A stretch of DNA of 64,000 nt from assembly GCA_947451525.1 (NCBI GenBank), contig CANFZM010000007.1, positions 59,452 through 123,451 of the forward strand, given 5' to 3'. The translations under genes were made by a program, and so were the position numbers. Source of the stretch: Flavobacteriaceae bacterium (GTDB taxonomy: Bacteria; Bacteroidota; Bacteroidia; Flavobacteriales; Flavobacteriaceae). The notes below the pieces were generated by a model. The model was not told the origin of the DNA. It saw only the letters and a list, made by a program, of their open reading frames with translations, and did no database searches. Shown one piece after another: positions 26,385 to 34,891 of the stretch. Every line of letters starts with the position of its first letter. The first letter of the stretch is position 1.

Positions 26385-27038
26385 TTAATTATGCTCAATT
26401 TTATATTCTATAACAATATTAAACAACGGAATATCACTAAGATTTTTGGTTACATGTACCATTGGCTCAGCAAATTTCACTGTGTTTGCAACTTGAATTC
26501 CGGTTCCGGGTTTGCCGTTTGGAGAATTTCGAGGGTCGGTTAATTGCACCTGATTTAGCCTAACCACAACTCGTTGCGCGTGGCTGTGCAATTCTCTAGT
26601 ATCTCCTGGATCTAGTCGTTCTTCAAAAACTCGAAATTCGGTATTCTCATAAATTATCTTATTCTTTAATGGCTCCACCCATTCGGATGGTTTGGTTAAA
26701 GGCGGATGGTTCTTTTTCAAGGCAATTTCAAAATAAGATCCTTTAGGCATATTGTAAAATTCATCTTCTAGAAAAACTGCAATTTGACCACGATCCATAG
26801 TAATAATACCTCGATTACTTTTGAATTTTATTTTATCTAAAGCAACAATTATTCTGGTTCCGAAATTTGGAGTATTTGCTAAAGTACAAGCGGCTCCATC
26901 CCGAAGCACTCGCATATAAGCATTGTCTAATGCAACCGAATCTTTAGCATTTTCTATTGGATAATTTCCAATACTATTTGCTAGGGATACTTCGCCCTTA
27001 AATGCAATCCAAATAAAAAAGAAAAAGAAAATCCGCAT
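26385..27038 (-). CDS. secreted cupin-like protein of unknown function
   Basis: A 217-residue protein with a signal peptide (MRIFFFFFIWIAFKG, cleaved near SLAN). Two short cupin-like halves can be seen: an N-terminal one around GTRIIVALDKIKFKSNRGIITMDRGQIAVF, and a C-terminal one around RLDPGDTRELHSHAQRVVVRL in which two His could bind a metal. I do not recognise a named family or activity. The gene is 9 bases downstream of the FGE gene and 3 bases upstream of DUF1961, in the middle of the sulfatase-lyase operon, so a role in handling a sugar acid or as an isomerase/lyase accessory is possible but unproven. Confidence 0.65.
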   Translation of the reverse strand: MRIFFFFFIWIAFKGEVSLANSIGNYPIENAKDSVALDNAYMRVLRDGAACTLANTPNFGTRIIVALDKIKFKSNRGIITMDRGQIAVFLEDEFYNMPKGSYFEIALKKNHPPLTKPSEWVEPLKNKIIYENTEFRVFEERLDPGDTRELHSHAQRVVVRLNQVQLTDPRNSPNGKPGTGIQVANTVKFAEPMVHVTKNLSDIPLFNIVIEYKIEHN

Positions 27039-27047
27039 ACTATTTAT

Positions 27048-28163
27048 TTAATTAGAAACACATCTAAATCCTAAATGCTCCATAGAAGAATCGGACGAAC
27101 TTTTCATTCTAGCCGAAACTCTGTATCCACTACAATACGATTCATTACATAAAAAAGAACCGCCACGCAATACTCTTTTAGCCACTAAAGGCTCATCTGG
27201 ATCATAACTTTTTAATGGCCCTTTTGGATTTAGTGCCACTTTAACTTTTTTGAAAGAATCATAATATAAATTATGGTATTTATCGGCACACCATTCCCAA
27301 ACATTTCCAGCCATATCATACAAACCATAGCCATTTGGAGCGAATGATTTTACAGGAGCAGACCCTACAAAACCATCGGTACCTTCATTTTTATATGGGA
27401 AACTTCCTTGAAAGTAATTGCAATGCATTTTACCCTCGTCTACTTTTTCATTTCCCCAAGAATATACATTTTTAGTTAATCCTCCTCTTGCTGCATATTC
27501 CCATTCGGCTTCGGTTGGCAATCGTTTTCCTGCCCATTTACAATACGCATTGGCATCGTCCCAACTAATGTGAACCACCGGGAAATTATCTTTTCCAACA
27601 ATATCACTATCTTTTCCTTTTGGATGTTTCCAATCGGCTCCGTGCGACCAACTCCACCACTGACTGTAATCTTGCAAACTAACTTCGCCCTGTGTGGGAA
27701 CAAATACTAAAGAGGCTGCTTTTAACGTTTCGGAATCTGGTTTTTCGGTTTCTGGAGGTAATTGTTTTTTTAATTCTTCCCAATTGATGTCTTTTTCGGC
27801 AGTTGTTTTATATCCAGTTGCTGTTACAAATTTTGCAAATTGTGCGTTGGTAACTTCGGTAACATCAATAAAAAAACCAGTTACTTTTACAGCATGTTTA
27901 GGCAATTCATCTTGACGAGCTTGGTCGTTATCACCTCCCATAGCATAAGTTCCGCCATGAATCCAAACCATACCTTCGTGATTTGTTATAGTTATTTTTG
28001 ATTTGCTTTTGGGTTGTGCTTTTTTAATTCCGTAACGACTCGGAATTTTTGCTGTACAACAAGTCTTTACAGTGTCCTTTTTCTGAAAAGAAAGTAAATT
28101 GACGGCTTCTTTTGCCTGCATGCCAAAACCGAAAACCACTAAAAAAAATACTATTTTATACAT
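27048..28163 (-). CDS. formylglycine-generating enzyme (sulfatase-modifying factor), exported
   Basis: A 371-residue FGE-sulfatase-family protein. It oxidises the Cys in the sulfatase motif C-x-P-S/T-x-R to formylglycine, using oxygen and copper. Key features are GGTYAMGGDNDQARQDELPKH near the start of the catalytic domain, the FGE fold blocks RLPTEAEWEYAARGG and GNVWEWCADKYHN, and the active-site pair Cys339 and Cys344 in LCNESYC, with the same spacing as human FGE Cys336/Cys341. The N-terminus looks like a signal peptide (1-17), so it should act in the periplasm. Residues about 35-44 (CCTAKIPSRY) resemble the sulfatase motif. It is embedded among five sulfatase genes, its presumed substrates, with 16 and 9 base gaps. 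Confidence 0.9.
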   Translation of the reverse strand: MYKIVFFLVVFGFGMQAKEAVNLLSFQKKDTVKTCCTAKIPSRYGIKKAQPKSKSKITITNHEGMVWIHGGTYAMGGDNDQARQDELPKHAVKVTGFFIDVTEVTNAQFAKFVTATGYKTTAEKDINWEELKKQLPPETEKPDSETLKAASLVFVPTQGEVSLQDYSQWWSWSHGADWKHPKGKDSDIVGKDNFPVVHISWDDANAYCKWAGKRLPTEAEWEYAARGGLTKNVYSWGNEKVDEGKMHCNYFQGSFPYKNEGTDGFVGSAPVKSFAPNGYGLYDMAGNVWEWCADKYHNLYYDSFKKVKVALNPKGPLKSYDPDEPLVAKRVLRGGSFLCNESYCSGYRVSARMKSSSDSSMEHLGFRCVSN

Positions 28164-28179
28164 TTCGTTTTCTTAATTG

Positions 28180-29652
28180 TTATTTTATCCAACTTACGCC
28201 AACATCCTTCTTTTTCAATATCCAATTTGGATTAAATTCTGTAATTTCCTTTTCGGCTAATTTAATATTATGAATGGATAATCGATTATTGATTGCATCC
28301 AAAACTTTTTGGTCAATTTTTGTCTTCACTTTATAAATTCCATTTTGCAACGAAAACTGATTTAACTTTACTAATGAAAAACCAGATTCTGATGTTTTTC
28401 CATTGGTATAAAAATTATCTTTAATTTCAAATGTAGTATTTATATCGGTTAATTCAAATGGGGAATCCTTATCTCCAATGGCATTAATTATGGTGTTTCC
28501 AACTAAAACCACATTCTTTGGAGCAACCGTTGGTTTATTTACATCTTTATTTGCAACCCCCATTTTTATGGCTGGGTCATACGAATTCACAACCACATTA
28601 TAAGCCATAATTGCATTGTCTGCAGGGTAATAACCATTTAATGGAGAATCTTTTAATCCATCCATAATTGAAATTGGAACTTTTGAATTCCCTTTTCCTC
28701 CTTCAATATCTTCTAAATAATTATTAAAAACCGTATTATTCGGATTAATAATTCTGATTCCACCACTTCTATTTCTGCCGGATTTTCCATTTATATAATT
28801 CCCATAAACAAAGCATTTTTGCCCATGTCGTAGCACCATCGCGCCATCATTTCCTATAAAAGTATTGAACCTATAAATATTATCCCAACTTTTATTGCTA
28901 ATGATTTCGGCTTCAATTCTTTCGTCTTCAAAATAGTTGTATTCCACCAAATTAAATCCGTGAGTAAAAGAAGTTGTACTTGTGCCTACCCGAATTTGCT
29001 CTCCGCCATTAGAAGAATAGGTTCTATATCCAAAATAATTATGATGGATATGATGAAATGCAGAGGGAGCAACATCGCTACCTGGAACATATCCTTTTTC
29101 TTGTTTGTATTCTACAACTAACGTTGGTCCACCATTTAATTTTCCTACAAAAGTGCAATTATCTACTTCATTGTAAGTCCCAATAAGATTTACATAATAA
29201 TTTCTTTTACCACTTTCTTCGGTTAAAGAATAATTTAGTATCCCACAATTGGTCAGTCGGCAATGGTTTGCTTCATTATTTATTTTTTTATCTTTCGATT
29301 TAAAATCAATAACATTTTGATTCGTTTCTAATGTACAATTTCCTTCAAATAATAATCCTTCCACAACCAGATAATTGCCACTAATAAATAATTGGGAACT
29401 CCCTGAAAATAAAACTTTACCAGCAGTTTGGGCTTTTAAAAAAATTGGCTGCTCTTTAGTACCATTATTAGCAGGGCTAAAATCGATTTTTACATCGGTA
29501 TAATTTCCGTCTTTCCAGATAATGTAGTCTCCTGCTTTAACTTTTGTTAAAACAGTTTCAAATTCATTTATTGTACCAACTAAATATTCTGCTGCTTTTA
29601 CTTTAGAAGAAAAAATCAAAAATAAAAGAATAACGAAAATCGTTTTTTTCAT
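28180..29652 (-). CDS. PL6-family polysaccharide lyase (chondroitinase B/alginate lyase type)
   Basis: The 490-residue protein has a signal peptide (1-20, ending VKAAE) and a right-handed beta-helix. The PL6 catalytic pair is present: Lys254 (AEIISNKSWDN) and Arg275 (MVLRHGQK), 21 residues apart as in chondroitinase B, with candidate calcium ligands Glu242, Glu244 and Glu249 in the segment FEDERIEAEI just before the Lys. PL6 enzymes cleave uronate linkages by beta-elimination on alginate or dermatan sulfate. There is no T9SS domain, so it is probably periplasmic. The C-terminal ~100 residues form a small extra beta domain. It follows a sulfatase by 4 bases and precedes the FGE gene by 16. Alginate would need no sulfatases, so an iduronate- or glucuronate-containing sulfated glycan is more likely (inference). 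Confidence 0.87.
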   Translation of the reverse strand: MKKTIFVILLFLIFSSKVKAAEYLVGTINEFETVLTKVKAGDYIIWKDGNYTDVKIDFSPANNGTKEQPIFLKAQTAGKVLFSGSSQLFISGNYLVVEGLLFEGNCTLETNQNVIDFKSKDKKINNEANHCRLTNCGILNYSLTEESGKRNYYVNLIGTYNEVDNCTFVGKLNGGPTLVVEYKQEKGYVPGSDVAPSAFHHIHHNYFGYRTYSSNGGEQIRVGTSTTSFTHGFNLVEYNYFEDERIEAEIISNKSWDNIYRFNTFIGNDGAMVLRHGQKCFVYGNYINGKSGRNRSGGIRIINPNNTVFNNYLEDIEGGKGNSKVPISIMDGLKDSPLNGYYPADNAIMAYNVVVNSYDPAIKMGVANKDVNKPTVAPKNVVLVGNTIINAIGDKDSPFELTDINTTFEIKDNFYTNGKTSESGFSLVKLNQFSLQNGIYKVKTKIDQKVLDAINNRLSIHNIKLAEKEITEFNPNWILKKKDVGVSWIK

Positions 29653-29656
29653 TAAA

Positions 29657-31285
29657 TTATTTTACTTGTGCTGCAAAAAAAGCAAGCATTTTAGTTTTCA
29701 AATCTTTGGCAACCGATTTGTATTCCTTTTCATCCACTACATTGTTAGTTTCATTTGGATCTTTATCGTAATCGTATAATTCGGTTCCAACAATAAAATC
29801 GGGATTGAAGGCTTGCGTACTTCTAAAATTGTTATTCATCCAAATAGTATATCGGTATCTTTTATCTCTTAATGAATATCCCATAACTTTAGAAGAAGCA
29901 TAGCCTTGACGTTCGGTTTCGGTAGAATTACCGCTTCTAGGATATTGGCTAATAGAATACTCTTTTACTGATTTTGCTGATTTGTTCATTAATGGCATTA
30001 AACTTTTTCCGTCTAATGTTTCTGGGATTGTAACTCCTGCTAAATCACATAATGTAGGAAAAATATCTACAAATTCAGTTGCAGCATTTGTTGTAGAAGG
30101 GGCAATTCCTGGAGCCGCAATTATCATTGGAGTACGAGTTGCTTGTTCAAAATTAGTATGTTTGCACCAAAGATTGTGATCGCCTAAATGCCATCCGTGG
30201 TCTCCCCAAAGTATAATTATAGTGTTTTTGGTTAAACCTAAAGCATCCAATTTATCTAATAATTTACCTACTTGAGCATCGGTATAAGAAACTGCAGCGT
30301 AATAACCATGTATTAATTCTTGTTGCTTGTCAATTGGTAAGGTTAGCCCAAAATCTTTTTGATCGGTAAACGATAACAATGGAGGGATATCCGTATAGGC
30401 TCTAATTTCACCAGCATTGTGATAGGCTACTTCTACACTGTTTTTTGATTTTTCTTGAAAAGGTGCTACCGGCATATCTTCTCTTTTGTATAAATCCCAA
30501 TATTTTTTTGGAGCCACAAACGGCAAGTGCGGTTTTGAAAATCCGACTGCAAAAAAGAAAGGTTTTGTATCTGATTTTAATTTTTCTAAAATTTCAAAAG
30601 CACGTAAAGCATTGGCACCATCATTGTAAGCATTATCTGGAACGTCTACACATTCAACAGATGGCTTTATAGATTTGGATACAAAGTCATCTAATTCTTT
30701 ATCCTTTAAGCCTTTTTCTTGACCTTCTTTCTTGAACTTAATTGCTAATTCTTTGGTTTCTGGCGATTGGTAAGCGCCTAAAATTGGCATTCCTGTTTCT
30801 TTAGCGTAATACTTTTCTTCTGTTTTAAAATAGTTGTAAAAAGGTACACTCCACGAAGGTTCGTCCATTTTTTTATCTACACAACGGTTGTCATATACTT
30901 TACCAATTCCTTGGGTGGAATAGCCTTGAGTTATTAAATATTGTGGCAAACTTACTATATCCGGATTAATGTCCCGCATTTTGGTTTTTAAATCCCAAAC
31001 CTGTGTATAATCAGGACGTTTGCCTGTCATAATACTTGCTCTTGTTGGTCCGCATACGGCTTGTTGGCAATAATTACTCATGAAAACGGTTCCCATTTTT
31101 GCAAGCCGGTCGATATTTGGAGTTTTAATTATGGTGTTTCCATAACATCCTAATACCGGTTTTAAATCATCAATGGCAATGAAAAGAATATTTGGCTTAC
31201 TTTTTTCTTGCGAAAAAACACAAGTAGTACTAAGTAGTGTAATAGCAAAAAGCACTAAATATTTTGGGAAAAGTATTTTTTTCAT
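29657..31285 (-). CDS. iduronate-2-sulfatase-like S1 sulfatase (paralogue A)
   Basis: A 542-residue sulfatase with a signal peptide (1-25, ending CVFSQ). Metal ligands Asp39/Asp40 (LFIAIDDLKPVLGCYG), the formylglycine motif CGPTR at residues 78-82 (YCQQAVCGPTRASIMTG), and WGDHGWHLGDHNLWCKHTNFEQATRTP are those of the iduronate-2-sulfatase group (SulfAtlas S1_7 or near, from memory). It would remove a sulfate ester, possibly from a uronate or rhamnose, in the periplasm after maturation by FGE. It is closely related to the proteins at 34892-36514 and 36527-38170, but separated from them by the two T9SS beta-helix genes. It sits 46 bases downstream of a PL6-like gene and 4 bases upstream of the PL6 lyase. 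Confidence 0.92.
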   Translation of the reverse strand: MKKILFPKYLVLFAITLLSTTCVFSQEKSKPNILFIAIDDLKPVLGCYGNTIIKTPNIDRLAKMGTVFMSNYCQQAVCGPTRASIMTGKRPDYTQVWDLKTKMRDINPDIVSLPQYLITQGYSTQGIGKVYDNRCVDKKMDEPSWSVPFYNYFKTEEKYYAKETGMPILGAYQSPETKELAIKFKKEGQEKGLKDKELDDFVSKSIKPSVECVDVPDNAYNDGANALRAFEILEKLKSDTKPFFFAVGFSKPHLPFVAPKKYWDLYKREDMPVAPFQEKSKNSVEVAYHNAGEIRAYTDIPPLLSFTDQKDFGLTLPIDKQQELIHGYYAAVSYTDAQVGKLLDKLDALGLTKNTIIILWGDHGWHLGDHNLWCKHTNFEQATRTPMIIAAPGIAPSTTNAATEFVDIFPTLCDLAGVTIPETLDGKSLMPLMNKSAKSVKEYSISQYPRSGNSTETERQGYASSKVMGYSLRDKRYRYTIWMNNNFRSTQAFNPDFIVGTELYDYDKDPNETNNVVDEKEYKSVAKDLKTKMLAFFAAQVK

Positions 31286-31331
31286 GGGGTAGGTTTATGG
31301 TAATTTGAGGTTTTTATTTTAAAATTTTGAA

Positions 31332-33044
31332 TTATTTCTGAACGGCTAATTTAAATATTTTCGAATAGTTATCTAATTGCAATTCAACAAAATAAATGCC
31401 ATTTTTGTAATCGGAAATACTAAATGAAAGGCTATTTTCAGGATCTAATAATTCATTGGTTATTTCGTTTTTTTGTAAAAGTTGTCCATTTATATTGTAA
31501 ATGGATACCGTTCCATTTTTATTAGCAATATTTGGTAATATTAATTGAAAATTGTTTTTTGCTGGATTTGGATAAAGGATTGTTTTAGTATCCTGTATTT
31601 CAAATGAATTGCTTGCAAGTACCAAATAGGAGGGACCAACCTCAGGTAAAGTTAACGGATGGTTGGTTGTAGTTCCAGTAGTGTATTCATCACATCCCAC
31701 ATCTTTTAATGTAACAGTTGCAGGTCTGGCTTGTCCGCTAATGTCAAACAATAAAGTGGGATCATCGTCAATATTAGTTAAATCTAAAATTGCTGGATAA
31801 CTTGCATTAGCGTTATTCACTGGACTGTTGACAGATAATCCGCGATACCCTTCTGAATTTAATGTAAGAAATGGATTAGTGCTTGTCATTCCAGAAGGTA
31901 TCGTAATTCCAACGCTACCCTGATAAATATTACCTGCCCAAGTGGTACCAGTATTGGGATTTTTATAAATAGTTCCAGAACTCTTTTGGAAAATATTATT
32001 AGCCCAAGTATTACTTGCTGCTCCAATTCCACCTAAATCGATATCTCCACAATTATAAAAAGTATTATGAATAAAATTAATATTACTAAGATTTAAAGTT
32101 CTTGGACTTGCAGTTGTTGGCGGAACTAAAGGTGCCACATATACATAAGTTATAGCATCTGCAGAACTACCCACGCCTGAATTTTCAAAATAATTGTTGT
32201 AGCAAAATATATTATTGGCTTCTTTAACTCTAATTCCGCCTGCATTAATAAAGAAATTATTATAGGCTACATTATTATCGCCATTTCTAAAACAGAGCAT
32301 TGCATTTTGTTGGTTGGTAAAAGTGCAAAAACGAATAACATTTTCTTGGCATTTTACCGACACGCTCTCACTATCGCCTAAGCCTGTATTATTAAAATAA
32401 CAGTGTTCCACTATGGTTCTAGATTTATTAAGATATTCAGCACCTAAACCAATTCTAACGGGCTCATTTCCGTTATCGCCACCAATTCCATAATAATCTT
32501 GAAAAGAGCAATATTTAATTTTATGATATCCAGGAACTGTTGCTGAGGTAGATATTTGAATAGTACAACCAGCAATAGCATCGGCAGGTTTTTTCTCTAA
32601 ATTACAATACGAAATTTCGTTATATGTAGTACCTGCTTTAATTTCGATATACTTTTTAGCATAATATCCGCTAAAATTTAATTGGGTTAGGATGTCATGA
32701 CTACCGTATACTTCAATAACATAATTGGATCCAATATCGCCATTTGTAAATTGAAAACCGCTAAAGGTCACATAATTTCCATTAATATTGATGTCGTCAG
32801 CGCCATTTAAAAACACCCCTCCTGGAGTTTGTGCTTTAACAGTAATATTGCTATTATTAATATTTAATGTAACATCCAAATAGGTTCCGTTTGCAAGAAT
32901 GATAATATCCCCTGAATTGGAAGAATTACATGCCGATTGTAAAGCAGCAATGGTACTTACATTGATTGTTGCTGCTTTTAAAGATAGTGGAGCAAGCAGT
33001 ATCAATAAAAGACAAGCAGATAAAGAGTTATATATTTTTTTCAT
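31332..33044 (-). CDS. PL6-like beta-helix protein with T9SS sorting domain
   Basis: A 570-residue secreted protein: signal peptide (1-24, ending SLKAA), a right-handed parallel beta-helix (about 25-450), a linker, and a Por/T9SS sorting domain (about 495-570, ILYPNPAKNNFQLIL ... GIYFVELQLDN). The PL6-like catalytic region reads SESVSVKCQENVIRFC ... MLCFRNGDNNV, giving Lys231 and Arg253. The pair is 22 rather than 21 residues apart and the usual RHG is RNG, so activity may be altered. It would act on the cell surface or outside, complementing the non-T9SS PL6 at 28180-29652. Gaps of 11 and 46 bases fit co-transcription. Confidence 0.83.
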   Translation of the reverse strand: MKKIYNSLSACLLLILLAPLSLKAATINVSTIAALQSACNSSNSGDIIILANGTYLDVTLNINNSNITVKAQTPGGVFLNGADDININGNYVTFSGFQFTNGDIGSNYVIEVYGSHDILTQLNFSGYYAKKYIEIKAGTTYNEISYCNLEKKPADAIAGCTIQISTSATVPGYHKIKYCSFQDYYGIGGDNGNEPVRIGLGAEYLNKSRTIVEHCYFNNTGLGDSESVSVKCQENVIRFCTFTNQQNAMLCFRNGDNNVAYNNFFINAGGIRVKEANNIFCYNNYFENSGVGSSADAITYVYVAPLVPPTTASPRTLNLSNINFIHNTFYNCGDIDLGGIGAASNTWANNIFQKSSGTIYKNPNTGTTWAGNIYQGSVGITIPSGMTSTNPFLTLNSEGYRGLSVNSPVNNANASYPAILDLTNIDDDPTLLFDISGQARPATVTLKDVGCDEYTTGTTTNHPLTLPEVGPSYLVLASNSFEIQDTKTILYPNPAKNNFQLILPNIANKNGTVSIYNINGQLLQKNEITNELLDPENSLSFSISDYKNGIYFVELQLDNYSKIFKLAVQK

Positions 33045-33055
33045 ATTAAATTAAT

Positions 33056-34870
33056 CTATTTTTTGACAATAAATTTAATGGTTTTAGTAATCCTATCGTT
33101 ACTTATTTGAGCAAAATAAATTCCATCAGACAAATCAGTCACATCATAATTAAACGATAATTTATCTTCCGAAAAATCAACTACTTCCTTTTGATTTTTA
33201 ACTAATTGACCATTACTTGTATAAATAGAAATTGTAGTTAGAGCATTAAAGGTTTCGTTAGAGTTAATAGTAATTTGAGATTTTGCTGGATTTGGATCAA
33301 TAAATAAGGTATTTCCAAAACTTGCCGTACCTATTTGATTGTTAGATAAAGCACCTAATCTATCGTTTAATTGTGCAATAAATAAACTCGGAATTGCTGC
33401 TATGTGAGTTCCTTGCGACTGAACTACTCCAATTGGCTCTGTAGTAGCATCGCCAACACCCGTTATAACCGGACTAACACATCCTATAACCCAATTTATT
33501 TCATCACCCGGAGGGTCTTGTATAACCATTCTTGAGGCATTACAATTCCAAAACATAGTTTGTCCGCCAGCCCAGCCATGACCACTTCCCATAACCAATC
33601 GGTTTTGAACATCCATGCTTCCGTTACCCGTTAAATTATCAAATAATATCCCGGTAGACCATCGGTGGTGAGGGCCAATATCACTATTTTGAAGTGTAGA
33701 AGAAGAGTTGTAAAAAACATTAGGTCCGCAGGTTCTGCTTCCATTAACAAAATCGTGACGACCATCTCTAGTAACACAATTTTGAACCAAACTACGTTGT
33801 CCATCTACATTAAAAGAATACCTTCTTCCGCCATCAATCGTTGATTTAGGATCTAGCATTTTACAAGCATCAACAGTAATAAAACTAGCATGAGAATTTA
33901 TATGTACTGCACAATATCCAAAATAATACACTTCTAAATTTTTAGCCCAACTATTGTAAATGTTTTCAAATGCTACTGCTTCCCAACCATGATTTTCGTC
34001 TGTAGCAGATGCATAAGTAGAGGAAATTCGCATATTTTCAATACCGCAATTTTGAATTCTACCATCGGTAAATTTTACTAATTCCCCAGTAGAATATACA
34101 GGATCAATAATGTCCATAATTGGCGCATCCAAAGTAATTAAATTTCCGCTTATTGCCATTATTTTTCTTTCGGAATTCATGTCGTAAGCACTTGCAGTCC
34201 AATCTACCGCAGTTGGATCTATTGCCGATAATAAATTCATTCCTAATAAACTTATCCAAGCGTCATTCGGGATTCGGTGAACAAAAACCTTATCGCCAAC
34301 AGCAAATGTATGTCCGGAAGCAACAGTAATTTGTTTTTTGCCTATCGGTAAATATAAATCGGTTATTGCTTTTTTTGTTGCTGCTGTATAAATATATGGA
34401 GTCCCAGAAGCACCTAAAAAAGAAAATAATGTAAATTGGGATGTTTTAGTTCCAATAAAATTGGTACCGTTTCCGTCAAATCCAACTCCGCGAAGTACGA
34501 TACCACTTGCTGGTATCGTTACCATATCACTAACATTGTAAGTTCCCGCAGTAAAAAGAATGGTGCCTCTAAATCCGTTAGCATCCAAGGGCATTGCTGC
34601 AACTTGATTAACTGCATTTTGTATGTTGGCTAAATTATCGCCAACTACAGGATTTACTGTAAGAACAACGCCAATAGTAGGAATTGGAGCCTCACTATTT
34701 TTATAGCCAACAGCACTAAAATCGGGAACACTATTTCCTTTGGCATCGGCAGTATAAACAAGATGACCATCCGTTCCAACAGAAACTAAAGTGGATGTTT
34801 GACCATAACTAGTTCCTTGTACTACAACAAGAAGTAATAATATAGATACAAGGAAATAGTTATTTTTCAT
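33056..34870 (-). CDS. pectate-lyase-superfamily beta-helix protein with T9SS sorting domain
   Basis: The 604-residue protein has a signal peptide (1-23, ending TSYGQ), a right-handed beta-helix catalytic-type domain and a C-terminal T9SS sorting domain (about 525-604, FIDPNPAKSQITI ... GIYFAQISNDR). Conserved-looking blocks are VPDFSAVGYKNSEAPIP, GFRGTILFTAGTYNVSD, GIVLRGVGFDGNGTNF, GRHDFVNGSRTCGPNVF, GPHHRWSTGILFDNL and GSGHGWAGGQTMFWNC. These recur in uncharacterised beta-helix proteins of polysaccharide loci, but I cannot assign a CAZy family. The start (PDFSAVGY...IP) resembles the beta-helix protein at 47471-49174. A surface lyase or hydrolase on the PUL substrate is the natural guess. 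Confidence 0.78.
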   Translation of the reverse strand: MKNNYFLVSILLLLVVVQGTSYGQTSTLVSVGTDGHLVYTADAKGNSVPDFSAVGYKNSEAPIPTIGVVLTVNPVVGDNLANIQNAVNQVAAMPLDANGFRGTILFTAGTYNVSDMVTIPASGIVLRGVGFDGNGTNFIGTKTSQFTLFSFLGASGTPYIYTAATKKAITDLYLPIGKKQITVASGHTFAVGDKVFVHRIPNDAWISLLGMNLLSAIDPTAVDWTASAYDMNSERKIMAISGNLITLDAPIMDIIDPVYSTGELVKFTDGRIQNCGIENMRISSTYASATDENHGWEAVAFENIYNSWAKNLEVYYFGYCAVHINSHASFITVDACKMLDPKSTIDGGRRYSFNVDGQRSLVQNCVTRDGRHDFVNGSRTCGPNVFYNSSSTLQNSDIGPHHRWSTGILFDNLTGNGSMDVQNRLVMGSGHGWAGGQTMFWNCNASRMVIQDPPGDEINWVIGCVSPVITGVGDATTEPIGVVQSQGTHIAAIPSLFIAQLNDRLGALSNNQIGTASFGNTLFIDPNPAKSQITINSNETFNALTTISIYTSNGQLVKNQKEVVDFSEDKLSFNYDVTDLSDGIYFAQISNDRITKTIKFIVKK

Positions 34871-34891
34871 TTTATTTATAATTAAAAGAAA

